From: Chitinispirillales bacterium | GTDB taxonomy: Bacteria > Fibrobacterota > Chitinivibrionia > Chitinivibrionales > Chitinispirillaceae | DNA: 8,393 nt | NCBI GenBank assembly: GCA_031254445.1 | Contig: JAIRUL010000021.1 | Location: 1-8,393, forward strand | Reading direction: 5' to 3' | In this document: positions 1-5,871 of the stretch, one piece after another | How positions within the stretch are numbered: position 1 is the stretch's first letter | Layout: each line of letters starts with the position of its first letter | Notes under the pieces: generated by a model | What the model saw: only the letters and a program-made list of their open reading frames with translations | What the model was told of the DNA's origin: nothing | Database searches by the model: none | Translations under genes and position numbers: made by a program

Positions 1-1
1 G

Positions 2-1750
2 CACTTCCCGTACAACTTGCGGCTTGCCGACCGGTGCTACCGCTCGTGGATAAACGGCGGCGACCCGTTCGCGCTCCTAGCCTTTGAGAAGCCGCTCGCG
101 GCGATAAAGGAGGGGATGGCGCGGGGCGGCTTCTTCGAGGATTTTATCCGCAAACACCTTATCGACAATAAACATAAGCTGTTGATGGTGGTTACCGCGT
201 CGGCGGAAAAGGGGAAAAAGCTCGAGGCGCAGAGCGAGGAGCAGGCGGCGCGGCTTACTAAGGGTTTCACGGGCGAGGATAGGCTCAGGTGCGTTGAGCT
301 GACAAAGGCGCTGAGGGAGCAGCAGTCCGCCCCGCCGACGCCGGAGGCGCTGGCGTCGCTGCCGGTGCTTACCAAGGGCGACTTGCCGCGGGAGGGGAAG
401 AAAGCGCCGTTTGAAAAGGGGGCCGCCGGCGGCGTCCCGCTGATAACGCACCCTATTTTTACCTCCGGCATAGCCTACTTGGACGTTGGGTTTGATTTCA
501 ACGGCGTGGAGGGCGGGCTGATACCGTTTATCCCGCTGTACTTGGAGCTGCTCACAAGGTGCGGGGCGGGGGGGTTTTCTTATGAGCAGATGGCGAAGCG
601 CGTATCATTGTCAACCGGCGGGATTGACGCTTCGGTGGCCTGCAAGACCAAGCTCGGCACGCCCGACGAACTCTTTTTCATGGCGTTCATCCACGGCAAG
701 GCGCTCGAGCCGCGCTTTGGGGAGATGCTTGGGATATTAGAGGATTTGCTGGTTAGGCCGGACTTAACGAACAAAAAACTGATTAAAGATTTGCTGCTCG
801 AGGAGCGCAACTCGCTCAACTCGTCGATTATCCACTCCGGCCACAGCTTCGCGATAACGAACGCGGCGGCGCGGCTGTCGAAGAGCAGGATGGTGGACGA
901 GGCGCTCGGCGGCGTGTCGCAGCTGCGGTTTTTGGACGCGGTCGTCAAAAAGGAGGATTACGGTTTGGCGGTTGAGTCGTGCGTTAAACTGCACGATTTC
1001 CTGATAAACCGCAAGGCCTGCGTGGTGTCGATGACCGCCGGAGACCCGTCGAAGTTCGTCAAACCGCTGGAGGCGTTCACTGGTAATCTGCCGGTGAAGG
1101 TCGGGGCGGCGGTGGATGGGGTTAGCGTTATTAATAAGGATAAAGCTATAACCGATTGTCAAACAACAAGATACCGCAGCATAGAAATCAACTCCGCCGT
1201 AAATTTCTCCGCCCGCGTGTGGAAGCTCCCGGGCCTAAGCGCTGCCGAAAACGGGCGGCTGTTCCTCCTCTCCCGCAACTTGTCAACCGGCTACCTTTGG
1301 GATAAAATCCGCGTGGAGGGCGGCGCCTACGGCGGGATGTCGGGCATGTCCATCGGCCACCCCATCTTTTCCTGCGCCTCCTACCGCGACCCAAACCTTG
1401 AGTCGACGCTTGAACACTTCGTAGCCGGGCTGCGCGAAGCTGCGTCGCTCATACCTGCGGGGCGCGTAGACCAAAGCATAATCGGCGCGATAGGCCGCAT
1501 AGACCAGCCCAAAACCCCGCACTCTTTGGGGCTAAGCGAGACTATGGACATCCTGACCGGCTGCAGCGAAGAGTACCGCCAAGAACTGAGGGACGCGGTG
1601 CTAAACGCCGCCCCCGCCGACCTAAAGCGCGCTGCGGAACAGGTGCTCGCCTCAAAAGAGTCCGCCGTAACCGTATTGGGTTCATCCGCCGCCATTGATA
1701 GGGCGGTAGGGGCGGGGATCGCGTTTGAGCGGGAGAAATTAATACAGTGA
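2..1750 (+). CDS. M16C-family zinc metallopeptidase (PreP/presequence-protease type), C-terminal part; 5' end outside the window
   Basis: The frame is open from base 2 (HFPYNLRLAD) to a TGA at 1748-1750, about 583 codons. PreP-type M16C enzymes are usually near 970 residues, so roughly the last 60% is present. The catalytic N-terminal domain with the inverted zinc motif HxxEH would lie upstream. The first ~150 residues look like the helical M16C-associated hinge, ending in a PVLTKGDLP segment. Then comes a non-catalytic M16 domain (THPIFTSGIAYLDVGFDF). Near the C-terminus IRVEGGAYGG carries the conserved Arg (codon 1310-1312) and Tyr (codon 1328-1330) that contact peptide in this family. Such enzymes degrade short unstructured peptides inside a closed chamber; here a cytoplasmic or periplasmic location cannot be decided because the N-terminus is missing. 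A TTG at 17 is an artefactual start, since homology-like sequence precedes it. The radical SAM gene follows after 97 bp. Confidence 0.9.
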   Translation, partial: HFPYNLRLADRCYRSWINGGDPFALLAFEKPLAAIKEGMARGGFFEDFIRKHLIDNKHKLLMVVTASAEKGKKLEAQSEEQAARLTKGFTGEDRLRCVELTKALREQQSAPPTPEALASLPVLTKGDLPREGKKAPFEKGAAGGVPLITHPIFTSGIAYLDVGFDFNGVEGGLIPFIPLYLELLTRCGAGGFSYEQMAKRVSLSTGGIDASVACKTKLGTPDELFFMAFIHGKALEPRFGEMLGILEDLLVRPDLTNKKLIKDLLLEERNSLNSSIIHSGHSFAITNAAARLSKSRMVDEALGGVSQLRFLDAVVKKEDYGLAVESCVKLHDFLINRKACVVSMTAGDPSKFVKPLEAFTGNLPVKVGAAVDGVSVINKDKAITDCQTTRYRSIEINSAVNFSARVWKLPGLSAAENGRLFLLSRNLSTGYLWDKIRVEGGAYGGMSGMSIGHPIFSCASYRDPNLESTLEHFVAGLREAASLIPAGRVDQSIIGAIGRIDQPKTPHSLGLSETMDILTGCSEEYRQELRDAVLNAAPADLKRAAEQVLASKESAVTVLGSSAAIDRAVGAGIAFEREKLIQ

Positions 1751-1765
1751 ACGGCGGCAACCATC

Positions 1766-1790
1766 GAAGCCGTAGGCTTCGTCTGAAAAA
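1766..1790. repeat. 25-bp intergenic hairpin repeat, copy 1
   Basis: GAAGCCGTAGGCTTC forms a perfect 6-bp stem with a GTA loop (1766-1780) and is followed by GTCTGAAAAA. The same 25 bases recur exactly at 2926-2950, in the same orientation on the other side of the radical SAM gene. The hairpin is followed by A residues, not T, on the plus strand, so it is not a canonical intrinsic terminator for the upstream peptidase gene. It may be a dispersed REP-like element. Confidence 0.75.
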
Positions 1791-1795
1791 AGAAT

Positions 1796-1837
1796 TTGAC
1801 TTTAAAGATTTTGATTTTAAAGTCAACGTCAAAGTCA
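1796..1837. repeat. AT-rich inverted repeat plus GTCAA tandem motif upstream of the radical SAM gene
   Basis: TTGACTTTAAA (1796-1806) and TTTAAAGTCAA (1816-1826) are perfect 11-bp arms around a 9-nt spacer. The right arm runs into a short hexamer repeat, AGTCAA CGTCAA AGTCAA, ending near 1837. The core TTGACTTTAA also occurs in the inverted repeat after the radical SAM gene (2861-2886). No convincing -10 box sits 17 bp from the TTGACT, so I do not call a promoter. A regulator-binding site or a dispersed repeat are both possible. Confidence 0.6.
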
Positions 1838-1847
1838 ATGCCAACGT

Positions 1848-2843
1848 ATGCGCGTTATGAAGAAAAATAAGACGAAGAAGCCCCTGCTGCTCCACTACTA
1901 CGTCACCAACCGCTGCAACGCGCGCTGCGGTTTCTGTACGATTTGGCAGGAGCGGCCAAAGGTCGACGCCGCGGCTGGCGATGTTTTTGAAAACCTGCGG
2001 CAGGCTCGGCTTGCAGGGTGCAAGTTTGTGGATTTCACCGGCGGAGAGCCGCTCATGCACCCCGCGCTGCCGGAATTCTTATCGCGCGCGAAGAAGCTGG
2101 GTTTCATAACGTCGGTCACCACAAACTGCCTGCTTTTTGAAGAGCGCGCCGAAGAGCTTGCGGGCCTTGTCGACCTGCTGCACTTCAGCATCGACGCCGG
2201 CAGCGCGCGGCTGCACGATAAAATCCGCGGGTGCGAATCCTACGAACACGTTATAAAAAGCATCGGCGCAGCGGCCAAAAACCGCCTATACCCCGATCTC
2301 TTGTACACGTACACCGAAGAGAACATCAACGATATTGACGGCGTATGGAAGTTGGCAAGGAAGAAACGGTTGATGTTGATATTAGATCCTGTCTTCGCGG
2401 TGTGGGGTTCCGACAAGCTTGCCGGGGATGTGCACCGCAAGGCGTTGGAGTTTGCGAAAAAGAGGGGAGTATACCTAAACCGCGCCCACCTGCTGTTGCG
2501 GGATCGGGGCGGAAATCATGCTAGAGATCCCATGTGCCGCGCGGTAACGTCGGCAATAGTAATAACGCCGGACAACAGCCTCGCGCTGCCGTGCTACCAC
2601 CATCGCTGTGCGAACGTAAAAATTAACGGAAATCTAAAGGATATTATCCGCTCGGATGAACGGATGGATTCATTGAATAAAGAGGGCCGGTACGCGTTCT
2701 GCGAGGGGTGCCACATCAACTGCTATTTTGATCCGACGTATCAATTAGCATCGTGGCGTTTTTTGTACGAGTCGATGAGAAGCAAACTGAAATACGCGCT
2801 GACTAAATATTTATTATATCGGCGTCCGTGGCCGAAGATGTAA
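1848..2843 (+). CDS. Radical SAM protein with SPASM-like C-terminal cysteine region
   Basis: The protein has 331 residues. The CxxxCxxC cluster (C23, C27, C30 in TNRCNARCGFC) binds the SAM-cleaving 4Fe-4S centre. GGEP at 65-68 is the usual SAM amino-group contact after beta-strand 2. The C-terminal part has C230, C249, C254 and a CxxCxxxC set (C285, C288, C292) around a PDNSLALPC...GNLKDI stretch. This matches the SPASM/twitch style of auxiliary-cluster domain, so it probably carries a second Fe-S cluster. The substrate is unknown. SPASM enzymes modify peptides or sugars, and the final ~40 residues are basic and aromatic (RRPWPKM end). No Shine-Dalgarno sequence precedes ATG 1848 or the alternative ATG 1857, and an in-frame stop lies at 1818-1820, so the start must be in this short interval. 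It may be cotranscribed with the peptidase gene. The converging neighbour is a glycosyltransferase, but no peptide precursor is visible nearby. Confidence 0.88.
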   Translation: MRVMKKNKTKKPLLLHYYVTNRCNARCGFCTIWQERPKVDAAAGDVFENLRQARLAGCKFVDFTGGEPLMHPALPEFLSRAKKLGFITSVTTNCLLFEERAEELAGLVDLLHFSIDAGSARLHDKIRGCESYEHVIKSIGAAAKNRLYPDLLYTYTEENINDIDGVWKLARKKRLMLILDPVFAVWGSDKLAGDVHRKALEFAKKRGVYLNRAHLLLRDRGGNHARDPMCRAVTSAIVITPDNSLALPCYHHRCANVKINGNLKDIIRSDERMDSLNKEGRYAFCEGCHINCYFDPTYQLASWRFLYESMRSKLKYALTKYLLYRRPWPKM

Positions 2844-2898
2844 AATCAAAATAAAAATCTTTAAAGTCAAAAGGTTTTGACTTTAAGACTTTGATTTT
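2842..2898. repeat. Long AT-rich inverted repeat between convergent genes
   Basis: TTAAAGTCAAAA (2861-2872) and TTTTGACTTTAA (2875-2886) are perfect 12-bp arms around a GG centre. An outer pair, AAAATCAAA (2842-2850) and TTTGATTTT (2890-2898), extends the structure with an asymmetric internal loop. The stem is nearly all A/T. It starts within the radical SAM stop codon region and shares the TTGACTTTAA core with 1796-1826. It could act as a weak bidirectional terminator between the convergent genes, or be part of a repeat family. Confidence 0.65.
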
Positions 2899-2920
2899 GT
2901 GTGGCGGCTCTGCGCCACAC
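2899..2920. repeat. GC-rich 8-bp perfect stem-loop
   Basis: GTGTGGCG (2899-2906) pairs perfectly with CGCCACAC (2913-2920) around a GCTCTG loop. It is followed by five bases (GTTAT) and then by copy 2 of the 25-bp hairpin repeat. Neither strand has a T tract after it, so a classical intrinsic terminator is not supported. It may still end transcripts or protect 3' ends in this convergent gap. It has no counterpart upstream of the radical SAM gene. Confidence 0.6.
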
Positions 2921-2925
2921 GTTAT

Positions 2926-2950
2926 GAAGCCGTAGGCTTCGTCTGAAAAA
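2926..2950. repeat. 25-bp intergenic hairpin repeat, copy 2
   Basis: This is an exact copy of 1766-1790, with the GAAGCCGTAGGCTTC stem-loop and a trailing GTCTGAAAAA. It ends 11 bp before the stop codon of the minus-strand glycosyltransferase (2962-2964). Both copies have the same orientation. Confidence 0.75.
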
Positions 2951-2961
2951 GATTTTGGCTT

Positions 2962-4212
2962 TTATCTTTTGGTTTTACCAACCAACTCCCTGCCTTTCCA
3001 CCGTATCCCCCCCTTGCCCTTAAAAACCATAAGCGGTAAAAATACCGCCGTCTCCGCCATCATAAAAATATAATAGGCCGGATATAGGAATAGATGCAAC
3101 GCCGTCGACCCAGCCCCTGCCGCCCCTCCGTTCTTCCAGAACGACGCCGCGAGAAACCCCCACGTCAATACGAAATTAGCAATGCTCGCTACCGCAATCC
3201 CGGTCGGAACCATAACCCCCGCAGCAGGCGCTATCATCCCCAAGGCCGTCAAAAAAAACATCAAATTCTGCACAAGCATCAGCCCCCCCGCCGCGAACAG
3301 CCCGCCCCCAGGCCGCAGCCCTCCCGCCGCCCACCTTAGCATTTGATTCAAAAACTGCTTTTTCGACTGCGACGGGTACGTAAACGCCGTAACGCCAAAC
3401 GGCTCCTGCGCCGCCGCCTTAAAACCTTTTTTGCGCATTAGCGCTAGGAGCGCGCGGTCTTCAACGATGGAGTATCCGGCGCCGCGCTGCCCGCCGCATT
3501 TTAGGTAGGCGTCTTTTGCGGCTAAGACGTTGTTCCCCATGCAAGAGCCTGTAAGGTTGAGTTTCGCGAAAGCGTATGCGAAAGAGAAGAGGAATTCTAA
3601 TTGGTAGGATTCTAGCAGCGTGAAGAGCGAACGCCGGGCGCCGGACGGCGTTACGGCCGTGTGGCCGAAGACGTGGGCGGCGTTGGTTGACTTATGTGAA
3701 TTAACCATCGACTCGACCCAGTTTGGGGCGAGGGCCATATCGGCGTCGGTGAAGAGCAGCAGGGGGTGGGACGAGTTCTCGACGCCGAGGTCAAGCGCTT
3801 GTTGTTTGCTTGTTAGCGCGGTATTTATTGATGGATGCAAGTCGATGATTTTAATGAAAATATTGTCGTTGTGGTGAGAAAATGCTTTAATGACGCTTAC
3901 TCCGTTATCCTCTGATTGGTCGTTGACTAGCACCACCTCTATCATACCCTTATAACATTGTTTCGCGATAGATGCGAGCAGGGCGTTCAGGTTGCGTTCT
4001 TCGTTTCGGAAGGGGATGATGACTGAGACGCCGGAGGGGCCGGCGGCGTTATCGTTTGCGGCATCCTCGCGGCCTAAGCGTTTCGTTTTTATGAATAGGG
4101 CGGATGTGAATATTATAATGATGGCGCCATAGGCAACCAGCATCGCAAAGAGGATGCAGGACGCAATGTCAGTCGGGCTGGCCGCGCCGTCGGCAAATAG
4201 GCAAAAATTCAT
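2962..4212 (-). CDS. Membrane-bound family 2 glycosyltransferase
   Basis: The protein has 416 residues. A transmembrane helix (about 18-41) precedes a GT-A fold domain beginning VSVIIPFRNEERN (62-74). EVVLVNDQS follows, then the DAD metal- and nucleotide-sugar-binding motif (D156, D158). The ED pair at 251-252 is the likely catalytic base region, and QMLRW (290-294) is the QxxRW motif seen in many membrane GT2 enzymes. Three hydrophobic segments follow (about 311-333, 338-360, 371-398). The topology resembles GT2 enzymes that glycosylate lipid or carotenoid acceptors, or that extend a polymer at the inner membrane; the acceptor cannot be read from sequence. I chose ATG at 4212 because AGAGGA (plus-strand 4220-4225) lies 7 nt upstream and the protein then begins just before the first helix. 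A longer frame back to 4347 would overlap acpS. The gene converges with the radical SAM gene and diverges from acpS. Confidence 0.85.
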   Translation of the reverse strand: MNFCLFADGAASPTDIASCILFAMLVAYGAIIIIFTSALFIKTKRLGREDAANDNAAGPSGVSVIIPFRNEERNLNALLASIAKQCYKGMIEVVLVNDQSEDNGVSVIKAFSHHNDNIFIKIIDLHPSINTALTSKQQALDLGVENSSHPLLLFTDADMALAPNWVESMVNSHKSTNAAHVFGHTAVTPSGARRSLFTLLESYQLEFLFSFAYAFAKLNLTGSCMGNNVLAAKDAYLKCGGQRGAGYSIVEDRALLALMRKKGFKAAAQEPFGVTAFTYPSQSKKQFLNQMLRWAAGGLRPGGGLFAAGGLMLVQNLMFFLTALGMIAPAAGVMVPTGIAVASIANFVLTWGFLAASFWKNGGAAGAGSTALHLFLYPAYYIFMMAETAVFLPLMVFKGKGGIRWKGRELVGKTKR

Positions 4213-4213
4213 C

Positions 4214-4242
4214 TTGTCATCCTCTGTCCCAATAAATATAAT
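4214..4242 (+). promoter_or_regulatory. Sigma70-type promoter for acpS
   Basis: TTGTCA (4214-4219) and a perfect TATAAT (4237-4242) are separated by 17 bp. Transcription would begin near 4249, leaving a leader of only about 10 nt before ATG 4259 or 16 nt before ATG 4265. The -35 box starts two bases from the glycosyltransferase initiation codon on the other strand, so polymerase binding here could affect expression of the divergent gene. Confidence 0.7.
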
Positions 4243-4258
4243 ATAAGGTAAGGGGCGA

Positions 4259-4654
4259 ATGGTTATGGCGATAAAAGGCGTCGGCGTGGACATCGCGGAG
4301 ATATACCGCATATCAAACATCATCGCCCGATACGGCGATAAGTTCATTAACCGGATATATACGCCCGCCGAGGCCGGTTTTTGCGCCCGCGCCGGCAGCC
4401 CGGAGCGTCATTTTGCCGGCCGCTGGGCGGCTAAGGAGGCGTTTTACAAGGCGTTGCCGGAGGCTCTCCAGCGTTTTTCGTCTTGGCAATCGATTCAGAT
4501 ACTCTCCGGCGCGGGCGGGCGGCCTATTGTGGATGTGTGCGGCGAGGCCTTGCGGCTGGAGATGGGGCGGGCGGGGGTGGCGGCGGTGCACCTGTCGATT
4601 ACCCACGAGCGGGTTTATTGCGTGGCCGCGGTGGTGATTGAGGGGGCGGTATAG
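4259..4654 (+). CDS. acpS: Holo-[acyl-carrier-protein] synthase (AcpS)
   Basis: The protein has 131 residues, the usual size for the family. AcpS transfers 4'-phosphopantetheine from CoA to the conserved serine of apo-ACP, activating it for fatty acid synthesis in the cytoplasm. The N-terminal GVGVDIAEI contains the Mg-binding Asp, and GRWAAKEAFYKAL contains the second metal ligand Glu and the family signature. TPAEAGFC and the C-terminal HLSITHE...AVVI strand also match the fold. Two starts are possible, ATG 4259 (MVMAIKG) and ATG 4265 (MAIKG). The GGGG at 4252-4255 is spaced better for the second. The predicted leader is very short. The last third is strikingly G-rich on the coding strand (runs of GGCGGGCGG). 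Confidence 0.93.
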   Translation: MVMAIKGVGVDIAEIYRISNIIARYGDKFINRIYTPAEAGFCARAGSPERHFAGRWAAKEAFYKALPEALQRFSSWQSIQILSGAGGRPIVDVCGEALRLEMGRAGVAAVHLSITHERVYCVAAVVIEGAV

Positions 4655-4671
4655 CCCGTTTCCGGCCTATA

Positions 4672-4702
4672 ATTCGCGGTATGGCGTTGATTTTGCCGCA
4701 AT
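4672..4702 (+). other. Stem-loop downstream of acpS
   Basis: ATT-C-GCGGTA (4672-4681) can pair with TGCCGCAAT (4694-4702), with one bulged C and one G-U pair, around a 12-nt loop. It starts 17 bp after the acpS stop. The next T tract (4720-4726) is 18 bp away, so this is at best a weak or non-canonical terminator for acpS. Confidence 0.4.
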
Positions 4703-4709
4703 CGGGGTT

Positions 4710-4756
4710 AAAAAAAATATTTTTTTCTTGCATTGCGTTCTGATATATGGTAATAT
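4710..4756 (+). promoter_or_regulatory. Promoter with upstream A/T tract for the 297-aa exported protein gene
   Basis: TTGCAT (4728-4733) and TAATAT (4751-4756) are 17 bp apart. Directly upstream is a palindromic A7-TA-T7 tract (4711-4726), the place and composition of an UP element that binds the RNA polymerase alpha subunits. Transcription should begin near 4763, giving a leader of about 70 nt. The tRNA-Gln promoter has the same -35 hexamer and also an adjoining A tract. Confidence 0.65.
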
Positions 4757-4786
4757 ATATTATATAGGGGTGTCTTGGGCATAACG

Positions 4787-4823
4787 AACGCGCGTTGCGC
4801 GGGCGTTGATAATAAATAGGGGA
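4787..4823 (+). promoter_or_regulatory. 5' leader hairpin and ribosome binding site
   Basis: AACGCGCG (4787-4794) pairs with CGC and GCGTT (4798-4807), leaving a bulged GG and a TTG loop. The Shine-Dalgarno AGGGGA (4818-4823) follows, 10 nt before ATG 4834. The hairpin leaves the ribosome site free. It could stabilise the mRNA 5' end, but no regulatory function is shown. Confidence 0.4.
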
Positions 4824-4833
4824 TTGGCTCATA

Positions 4834-5727
4834 ATGAAAAAGTTATTCGGCAAGTGCGTCGCGGCCTGTCTTATCATGAATTTAGCTTTCGGTTTTGGGC
4901 CGATGGCCGTAGTTTCTGCCGACGACTCTTGGGACGGTTTTGACGCCTCCGCGCCCACGCCGTCGTACGACTACGGTACCCCGTCGTATGACTATGGCAC
5001 TCCGTCTTATGACACGCCGTCGTATTCGGAGCCCTCTTACGGCGAGCCCGCCGCAACGCCCTCTTACGGGGGCGGGGATTTCATGGACGACGCCTACGAT
5101 TTCACCGCCAAGGTAGACGCGTCGTCGGAGGGGTTCATCAAGGTTATCAGGCACAAGCGCAACGAGCTGAGCGAGTTTCAGGACGCGGTCATCGAGGGGT
5201 TGCAGGTCTCCACGGACAAGGGTTCTACCCCCGACGAGGTGGTTGTGAACTGTTATTTCATCTTTCGCGACAAGCCAACGAGCTATTTTTACAAAGTAGA
5301 CCGCAAGGAGCGTAAATTAGTCTTTGAGTTCGTGGACGCCCGCATCGGCTCGTCGCCCATCGCCGCGCTCGACCAGGCGCCAGTCAAAGAGATTATTATA
5401 GAGGAAGACCAGTCCGACGCCAACAAAGACGTAAAGGGGTTAACCCCCGAGTGGCACGACGTCATCCGCATCACGTTCGAGTTGGAGCACCTGCCGGTGG
5501 TCTCGGTCACCAACGAGCACAACATCATATCCTTTACCTACAAGTGGACTACGGACTCCGAAAAGATTACGCAATACTTGGAGACCAACAAGTTTCCGAT
5601 GGTCTTTTGGCTCTCCGGCGGGACGCTGGGCGGGATTGGGATCGGGGTTTTGACATATTTTCTGATTCCTAAGAAAGTGAACGTCCCTAACCACACGCTG
5701 TCTATTGACGATTTGCCGAAGAGGTAG
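4834..5727 (+). CDS. Exported, membrane-anchored protein of unknown function (PSYDYGT repeats, AMIN-like region, C-terminal helix)
   Basis: The protein has 297 residues. Residues 1-29 are a classical signal peptide (basic MKK start, hydrophobic core, VSA before DD). Residues 43-78 are a low-complexity linker of PSYDYGT, PSYSE and PSYGE units rich in Tyr, Pro and Ser. Residues ~88-245 are predicted from alternating hydrophobics to be beta-rich. Two successive halves (VVVNCYFIFRDKP...KLVFEFVDA and DVIRITFELEHLP...NIISFTYKW) faintly recall AMIN-type envelope domains; this is a resemblance only. A glycine-rich transmembrane helix spans about 256-278 and is followed by a 19-residue tail. The protein is thus probably anchored at its C-terminus with the bulk outside the cytoplasm. 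I do not recognise the family. It appears monocistronic, with its own strong promoter and a following terminator, which suggests steady high expression and an envelope role. Confidence 0.85.
   Translation: MKKLFGKCVAACLIMNLAFGFGPMAVVSADDSWDGFDASAPTPSYDYGTPSYDYGTPSYDTPSYSEPSYGEPAATPSYGGGDFMDDAYDFTAKVDASSEGFIKVIRHKRNELSEFQDAVIEGLQVSTDKGSTPDEVVVNCYFIFRDKPTSYFYKVDRKERKLVFEFVDARIGSSPIAALDQAPVKEIIIEEDQSDANKDVKGLTPEWHDVIRITFELEHLPVVSVTNEHNIISFTYKWTTDSEKITQYLETNKFPMVFWLSGGTLGGIGIGVLTYFLIPKKVNVPNHTLSIDDLPKR
4960..5067 (+). repeat. In-frame PSY(D/S/G) coding repeat
   Basis: Codons 43-78 encode six PSY units of 5-9 residues (PSYDYGT twice, then PSYDT, PSYSEP, PSYGEP with an AAT spacer, and PSYGGG). The copies differ at synonymous third positions (TAC/TAT, GGT/GGC, TCG/TCT). 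The protein repeat is therefore maintained while the DNA has diverged, arguing against a recent slippage expansion. Confidence 0.75.
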
Positions 5728-5765
5728 GGATTCTAGGTGCGGCGCACGGCGCGGGAACAGCCTGG

Positions 5766-5806
5766 ATCGCCGAGCCGGTTTGCGAGGCGGTTAGGGCGAT
5801 TTTATT
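5766..5806 (+). terminator. Probable intrinsic terminator after the exported-protein gene
   Basis: ATCGCC (5766-5771) pairs with GGCGAT (5795-5800). An inner AGCCG (5773-5777) pairs with CGGTT (5788-5792), with small bulges and a 10-nt loop. The stem runs straight into TTTTATT (5800-5806). It lies 39 bp after the TAG stop and just before the tRNA-Gln promoter, where a terminator is expected. Confidence 0.55.
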
Positions 5807-5810
5807 ATCG

Positions 5811-5851
5811 TAAAAAAAAAATTGCATTTTCCCAATCCCATAAATTATATT
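5811..5851 (+). promoter_or_regulatory. tRNA-Gln promoter with A-tract
   Basis: TTGCAT (5822-5827) and TATATT (5846-5851) have an 18-bp spacer, preceded directly by an A10 tract (5812-5821). Transcription would start near 5858, about 14 nt before the mature tRNA. The layout parallels the promoter at 4710-4756. Confidence 0.6.
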
Positions 5852-5871
5852 ACCGTATAGATCGGCTTAAT

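Noticed and set aside
37..1162. Minus-strand open frames inside the peptidase gene
   Set aside because: The plus-strand frame has clear M16C motifs throughout. The opposing frames are low-complexity, Arg/Ser-rich products of GC-rich DNA.
1766..1790. Intrinsic terminator of the peptidase gene
   Set aside because: The hairpin is followed by an A run on the plus strand, not T, and the same element recurs elsewhere, so repeat is the better label.
1542..2060. Minus-strand open frame spanning the peptidase end and radical SAM start
   Set aside because: It crosses the intergenic repeats (giving an LTLTLT-type stretch) and overlaps two well-supported genes; no domain is visible.
4213..4347. Longer N-terminus for the glycosyltransferase starting at 4347
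   Set aside because: It would overlap acpS and its promoter. ATG 4212 has a well-placed SD sequence and the extra residues lack family similarity.
4711..4726. A7-TA-T7 palindrome as a terminator of acpS
   Set aside because: It has no GC stem next to it and abuts a good -35 box, so an UP-element role fits better.
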